In this document: positions 23,026 through 27,271 of the stretch, in pieces | Numbering within the stretch: position 1 is the stretch's first letter | Layout of the letters: each line of letters begins with the position of its first letter | From: Bacteroidota bacterium | GTDB lineage: Bacteria > Bacteroidota > Bacteroidia > Bacteroidales > Rikenellaceae | Length of the DNA: 27,271 nt | Direction: 5' to 3' | Assembly: GCA_023443765.1 (NCBI GenBank) | Contig: JAEZTA010000042.1 | Span: 1-27,271 of the forward strand | Made by a program: the position numbers and the translations under genes | Notes under the pieces: generated by a model | The model's database searches: none | What the model saw: only the letters and a program-made list of their open reading frames with translations | Told to the model about the DNA's origin: nothing

Positions 23026-24465
23026 ATGAAAACGAAAAAGATATACCTCCTGGCGCTGCTCCTCGCTGCAACGATGACCACCGCATGCGAAGAGTGGCTG
23101 AAAATAGAACCTCAGTACGAAATTACCGAGGATGATCTCTATAAGAATACCGCAGGTTATTACAAGGTCATCAACGGCCTCTACTACCAAATGTCCGACG
23201 CCTCGATGTACGGCAAGGAACTTTCGTGGGGTATGACCGATGTATGGGCCCGTTATTACGCCATCGACCCGGCCAGCGATTTCAAGGGTTATCCGCAGAT
23301 GTACAACCTCGAATACGACGCCAAAGAGGCCGTCGCACTCGCCTCGACAGTCTGGAGCGCCGGTTACAAGATTATTGCGCAGGCCAACGACCTGATCGCC
23401 CATGCCGAAAAGACCGACGAGAATTTCTTCACGCTCGGGGAAACCGACCGCAACACGATTCTCGGCGAAGCATATGCCATCCGCGCCATGATGCACTTCG
23501 ACCTGCTGCGCCTGTTCGGTGCGTCGATGGCGGTCGATCCCGACGGTCGTTACATCCCCTATGTGGAGGTTTATCCTTCGACGGTCAACCCGCCGATCTC
23601 CAGCCGCGAATTTATGGGTAAGGTGATCGCCGATCTCAAGCAGGCGCACGAACTGCTCAGGACCTACGATGTGAAAGTCAACCCTTCACAGGTTACCTCG
23701 ACGGCCTATCGCTTTTTCGCCACGAATACGCCTTCGCAGGGCAAATTCTACGGCAACCGCGGTACGCGCCTGAACTACTACGCCGTGACGGTGCTGCTGG
23801 CCCGCACCTGCCTCTGGGCGCAGGAGACCGAAGATGCACTTACTTACGCACAGGAGATCATTGACCTGGTGACGGACAAGACGCTGCAATTCGCGGGTTC
23901 GAGCTCCATCGCAAAGACGCCCAAGATGCTCGACGACCTGCTGTTCGGCTTCTACAACGAAAAACTGATGGAGAACTACGAGCCTTATGCGAACAATACG
24001 AACTCGAAGCGCCTCACCATCGACAGCAAATCGTTCTTCACGACCCCGTCCACGGACAAACGCTCGGCATTCATCAACACCTCGACCAATTTCATGCAGA
24101 AATACATCGTCAAGGTGAGCGACGAGAAAGATATGCTCATTCCGAACATCCGCATCAGCGAAGCCTATTACATCGCAGCCGAATGTCAATACAAAACCGA
24201 CATGACGGCAGCGACCACCAACCTGATGACCGTCCGCAAAGCCCGCGGCTACTCGTCACCTATTTTGTCGGAGACGACGACGGAAGATGCATTCTGGGAA
24301 GCGCTGATTTACGAATACCGCAAAGAATTTATCGGCGAAGGACAGCTTATCTTCTTCTTCAAACGCACCAATCGCCCGATCACTTTCTCCGGTGGCAACT
24401 TCAACCACGCAGGTAAACTCACCCTGCCGGTTCCTGACAGCGAAAGCGCCATTCCCAACAATTAA
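23026..24465 (+). CDS. SusD/RagB-family surface lipoprotein
   Basis: The substrate-binding lid of the SusC channel, a 479-residue lipoprotein. The frame stays open back to an ATG at 22999 inside susC, but the ATG at 23026 gives a proper signal peptide (MKTKKIYLLALLLAATMTTAC, lipid Cys21) and is preferred. After the Cys comes EEWLKIEPQ, an acidic start fitting surface export. SusD-like TPR helices follow (EDDLYKNTAGYYKVINGLYY; LGEAYAIRAMMHFDLLRLFG), and the C-terminus has the family ending LPVPDSESAIPNN. It lies directly after susC, as is usual. Confidence 0.94.
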   Translation: MKTKKIYLLALLLAATMTTACEEWLKIEPQYEITEDDLYKNTAGYYKVINGLYYQMSDASMYGKELSWGMTDVWARYYAIDPASDFKGYPQMYNLEYDAKEAVALASTVWSAGYKIIAQANDLIAHAEKTDENFFTLGETDRNTILGEAYAIRAMMHFDLLRLFGASMAVDPDGRYIPYVEVYPSTVNPPISSREFMGKVIADLKQAHELLRTYDVKVNPSQVTSTAYRFFATNTPSQGKFYGNRGTRLNYYAVTVLLARTCLWAQETEDALTYAQEIIDLVTDKTLQFAGSSSIAKTPKMLDDLLFGFYNEKLMENYEPYANNTNSKRLTIDSKSFFTTPSTDKRSAFINTSTNFMQKYIVKVSDEKDMLIPNIRISEAYYIAAECQYKTDMTAATTNLMTVRKARGYSSPILSETTTEDAFWEALIYEYRKEFIGEGQLIFFFKRTNRPITFSGGNFNHAGKLTLPVPDSESAIPNN

Positions 24466-24478
24466 AACTGTCGAAACG

Positions 24479-25174
24479 ATGAAAAAAACGATAACAATAC
24501 TCGCTGCGACCGTCGCGCTTGCCTCGATCGGCTGCAACAAATCGGAGATTCTCTCTCCGACCTACGAACGACACATCTACATGTCGTATCCCGAAAGCGA
24601 CAATCCGGTCTTTAATTTCTCGTTCGTTTCCACAACCAAGGAAACCGTACAGATCGCCGTACCGATCAAATTCGCAGGCCGTCCGCTGACCGAAAACCTC
24701 GCCTTCGCCATAAAGGTTTCTCCCGGCGCCGAGGAAACGACACTGAAAGAGGGCGAAGAATATGAACTGCCGGAACTGATCTTCCACAAAGAGAATTTTC
24801 TCGATACGATCTTCGTCACGATTCACAAAACGGAACGAATGAAGACCGGCCTCTACAACCTGAAGTTCAGCCTTACCAACAACGAGAACTTCTTCGCCAC
24901 GCAGACCGGAGCACTGGAAGCGGAACTCCGCGTCACAGCGCAGATCGCACAGCCGTCGTGGTGGAATCAGGACGTAGTGGATTTCTACCTGGGTAAATAC
25001 AGCGACAAGAAATTCGAACTGTTCTCCCAAAACATCTTCATGGGCGACTACGGCGAACTGGACGACAGCGAGAAACGTTACTACGCACTCAGGTTCAAGT
25101 ATTGGCTTGAGGATCAGGAACCAGCGATATACGATGAAGACGATACGCTGATGACAGTGGCAATCCAGGGTTAA
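24479..25174 (+). CDS. DUF4843-family lipoprotein
   Basis: A 231-residue lipoprotein of the DUF4843 family, typically found just after susCD in Bacteroidetes loci; its function is not known. The ATG at 24479 is chosen over upstream in-frame starts (open to 24392), because it gives a signal peptide with a lipobox (ASIGC, Cys19) and lies 13 nt after susD. The mature part is beta-rich with an N-terminal YERHIYMSYPESD and a C-terminal WWNQDVVDFYLGKYSDKK segment; it probably binds substrate or other lipoproteins of the locus at the cell surface (inference). Confidence 0.85.
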   Translation: MKKTITILAATVALASIGCNKSEILSPTYERHIYMSYPESDNPVFNFSFVSTTKETVQIAVPIKFAGRPLTENLAFAIKVSPGAEETTLKEGEEYELPELIFHKENFLDTIFVTIHKTERMKTGLYNLKFSLTNNENFFATQTGALEAELRVTAQIAQPSWWNQDVVDFYLGKYSDKKFELFSQNIFMGDYGELDDSEKRYYALRFKYWLEDQEPAIYDEDDTLMTVAIQG

Positions 25175-25193
25175 CCATTAAAAGAAACGGACT

Positions 25194-26810
25194 ATGAAAA
25201 AATATAAAATCCTGCTTCTGGCGATCGTAGCAGCCCTGGTGACCGGGTGTTACAGCGACGACACCAATCTCGATTACAAGACGCTCGACCTGCCCGTGAT
25301 CGACAATCCGACGAACGACCTGGCGCTGTTCGTACCCAACCGTGCCTATAAGATCAGGCTCTCGGAGCATCTGGTAATCACGCCCAACGTGGTTTACAAG
25401 GACATGAGCGACCTCTCGTACAAATGGGTCATCAACGGCAAGGTGATAACGACGACCAAAGACCTCGACTGGGAGTGCGACATGGAGACCGAACGCGTAT
25501 ATTGCTACTTCGAGATCCGGCGCAACTCAATCGGAAGTTCCACGATCTTCTCCTTTAGCATCGAACTGGAACAGCCCTATCAGAAGGGTTTCAGCGTATT
25601 GGTCGAAACAGCGGAAGGAGAGTTGCGCTATGATGTTATCAGTTATACCGAACCGCTTACAAATCCCTATACCTTCGTTCACCAAAAAGACGGTGCAGGT
25701 ATCCGACTTCCCTTCTCAGGCAGCAATCCGCGCCTGAAAGAGTATTGGTCGTGTGAAGTGTCCAACGTAGTCGGAAACGTCATGTTCCTCGACGACGATC
25801 CCAACAACTGCGCCTCGTTCAACGGCCTGTCGCTGCTGAAAGAGATGACGCTGCCTCAGGAGTTCAAGGACGAAGAGCTGCCCGCCGATTTCCGGCTGAA
25901 GGATTTCATGCACGGAGGATTCGTCAGCTATGTACTTTCCGACGATGGACGCATCTTCCAGCGCAAGGGTTCGCGCATCTACTACACGGGACGCTTCCTG
26001 AATCTGCCGATGCAGTACAACGCCAAGCAGATCAAGGGTAAGAAGTTCATCGGCGCCAGATACTCCGAAAATAACGGCGGAAACTATGGCCTGATTTACG
26101 AAGAGACTGACAAGGGCGGACGATTCCTGCTGGTCAATTTCGATTACAGTACTGCCACGGGCGCAACCGGGAAAAAGGCCGGTCAGTTGACCGAATTTCC
26201 CGAGGGCAGCAACATGGAGGGAATTACCGACTACGAGTTGATCGACGGCTGGCACATCAAAAATGCGAAACCCGGCGGGACATCGAGCATCATGATGCTG
26301 TTCCGCAAGAAATCCGACAGCAAGTATTACACGCGCGAAGTGAGCATCGACTTCACGGCATCGACAGCAGGTATCGACATCTCCGAAGTCTATGAAGAAG
26401 TTTACCGCGAATTGCCCGATTTCGGTCCTGACAGCAAAATATGCGTAATACGGGTAGACGGTTATGGTGACGCCATGTATGCTCCTCAAGGCTACATTTA
26501 TTATACGTCAGCTTCGAATCCCCGCAAAGTGCTGAGCAGGCCGCGTATCTCGAAGAGCGCTCCCGTCGAGTTCCATACCTTCGACAGCGACGTGATAGCG
26601 ATTGACCACGAGACCTATACCCGAACCAGCGGTTATATGGCCTTTGCGCTGGGCGACGGGACGGTCATGACCTATGCAACCCGCAGATCCGGACTCGACC
26701 CGACAACAAATCTGGATACCTTCGACGAGGAACGTATTGTTTCTACATTCGAAATGGATGGCAAAATCCGCTGGATGGGGTGCAAATACGGAATCATCTC
26801 CAGCTATTAA
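25194..26810 (+). CDS. PKD-like family lipoprotein
   Basis: A 538-residue lipoprotein resembling the PKD-like family that accompanies DUF4843 genes in SusCD loci. The lipobox is LVTGC (Cys19), followed by YSDDTNL; the SDD run after the Cys resembles known Bacteroides surface-export signals, so surface display is likely. The N-terminal third has a PKD-like beta sandwich (LSYKWVINGKVITTTKDLDW); the remainder is beta-rich, with repeating aromatic and Gly turns (FVSYVLSDDGRIFQRKGSRIYY), possibly a beta-propeller-like fold (my inference). It is the last gene of the locus, 19 nt after the DUF4843 gene, and a bidirectional terminator follows. Confidence 0.83.
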   Translation: MKKYKILLLAIVAALVTGCYSDDTNLDYKTLDLPVIDNPTNDLALFVPNRAYKIRLSEHLVITPNVVYKDMSDLSYKWVINGKVITTTKDLDWECDMETERVYCYFEIRRNSIGSSTIFSFSIELEQPYQKGFSVLVETAEGELRYDVISYTEPLTNPYTFVHQKDGAGIRLPFSGSNPRLKEYWSCEVSNVVGNVMFLDDDPNNCASFNGLSLLKEMTLPQEFKDEELPADFRLKDFMHGGFVSYVLSDDGRIFQRKGSRIYYTGRFLNLPMQYNAKQIKGKKFIGARYSENNGGNYGLIYEETDKGGRFLLVNFDYSTATGATGKKAGQLTEFPEGSNMEGITDYELIDGWHIKNAKPGGTSSIMMLFRKKSDSKYYTREVSIDFTASTAGIDISEVYEEVYRELPDFGPDSKICVIRVDGYGDAMYAPQGYIYYTSASNPRKVLSRPRISKSAPVEFHTFDSDVIAIDHETYTRTSGYMAFALGDGTVMTYATRRSGLDPTTNLDTFDEERIVSTFEMDGKIRWMGCKYGIISSY

Positions 26811-26830
26811 CGGAGAATCCCCAATACGCA

Positions 26831-26870
26831 AACAAGCCGCTTCCCGAAAGAAGCGGCTTGTTGTTTATTT
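26831..26870. terminator. Bidirectional terminator between the PKD-like gene and the ECF sigma gene
   Basis: AACAAGCCGCTTC at 26831-26843 pairs perfectly with GAAGCGGCTTGTT at 26850-26862 (13 bp, 6-nt loop). On the plus strand GTTTATTT follows. On the minus strand it lies immediately downstream of the sigma factor stop codon (26865-26867), with a short T-rich start (TTTG). It can serve both convergent units. Confidence 0.88.
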
Positions 26871-27271
26871 CAGGCCTGCGAGCAGGGCGAGAAGCGAACT
26901 GAAGAGGAAGAAGAATTTGCTGAGCCGCAGGCGAAGCGAGCGGTAGCCACGGTATTTCTGGGTTTTGACCGTGTTGATGCTGATGCCGAGGCGCCGGGCG
27001 ATCTCGGCGCCTTTGAAGCCGGCGATCGAGAGGCGGATAATCCGCTGCTGCTCCGCAGGCAGGGCGTGGATGTCGCTGTACAGGCGGCGGATCACCTCTT
27101 CGCCGACCAGGCCGGCGAGCTGTTCCATATCGGCTTCGGGATCGGCGTGGGGGGGGGTGTCGCCCTCCCGCAAACTCTGCTCGTGCATGCTGCGCAGCAG
27201 CGACTCCCGGTTGGAGCAGTCGCGGCGGTAAGCCAGCGAATTGTGGTAAACCGAGCGGTAGAGATAGGCCG
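26865..27271 (-). CDS. ECF (RpoE-like) RNA polymerase sigma factor, 3' part (5' end outside window)
   Basis: The frame is open to the right edge, so the N-terminal half of region 2 is missing. What is visible begins AYLYRSVYHNSLAYRR (end of sigma region 2), then an acidic linker, then region 4 with the -35-binding helix-turn-helix (LPAEQQRIIRLSIAGFKGAE; RRLGISINTVKTQKYRG). The C-terminus is a hydrophobic tail (KFFFLFSSLLALLAGLK), as often seen in Bacteroidetes ECF sigma factors. The likely partner is a FecR protein; the only one seen here is at 13007. A nine-base C tract (27149-27157 on the plus strand as G) lies in the linker between the two regions. It converges with the susCD locus. Confidence 0.9.
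   Translation of the reverse strand, partial: AYLYRSVYHNSLAYRRDCSNRESLLRSMHEQSLREGDTPPHADPEADMEQLAGLVGEEVIRRLYSDIHALPAEQQRIIRLSIAGFKGAEIARRLGISINTVKTQKYRGYRSLRLRLSKFFFLFSSLLALLAGLK
27149..27157 (+). repeat. Nine-G homopolymer in the ECF sigma gene
   Basis: Nine consecutive G on the plus strand (nine C in the coding strand), encoding part of GDTPPHADPE in the region 2-region 4 linker. Gain or loss of one base would shift the frame before region 4. Confidence 0.7.

Overview
The window looks like chromosomal DNA from a high-GC member of the Bacteroidales; an Alistipes-like (Rikenellaceae) genome is my best guess, made from the sequence alone. The grounds are a SusC/SusD pair, a FecR anti-sigma factor with the Bacteroidetes-type C-terminal domain, DUF4369-TlpA lipoproteins, promoters of the TTTG-N19/20-TAnnTTTG type, A-rich leaders without clear Shine-Dalgarno sites, and a GC-rich codon bias.

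Layout. (1) 1-4744: the 3' end of lpxD, then three paralogous thioredoxin-fold lipoproteins, with ruvC between the first and second. (2) 4757-5311: a strong terminator, a tRNA-Arg(ACG) with its own promoter and a 3' hairpin, then a non-coding gap. (3) 5312-10785: a three-gene RND efflux operon (membrane fusion protein, inner-membrane pump, TolC-type outer-membrane factor). (4) 10905-12023: a tight operon of exported thioredoxin, small Fe-S protein and Cys-rich MarR regulator, with translational overlaps. (5) 12103-12807: a GntR/FCD regulator on the minus strand. (6) 13007-26810: a large outer-membrane locus in the order fecR, metzincin protease, degenerate metzincin paralogue, hairpin terminator, susC (with STN domain), susD, DUF4843 lipoprotein, PKD-like lipoprotein. 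(7) From 26865 to the right edge: the 3' part of an ECF sigma factor on the minus strand, convergent with the locus.

How the parts may work together. The last block reads as a cell-surface signalling and nutrient-uptake locus. The STN-bearing SusC would sense substrate and signal through FecR to an ECF sigma factor, possibly the one at the right edge. SusD and the two accessory lipoproteins would bind substrate at the surface. The metzincin suggests a protein or peptide substrate. The most striking observation is that the second metzincin-family protein keeps the fold-level sequence of its neighbour but has lost all three zinc ligands, the catalytic glutamate and the Met-turn methionine, so the locus encodes a protease/pseudoprotease pair. 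I found no CRISPR array, insertion sequence, integrase or phage gene.
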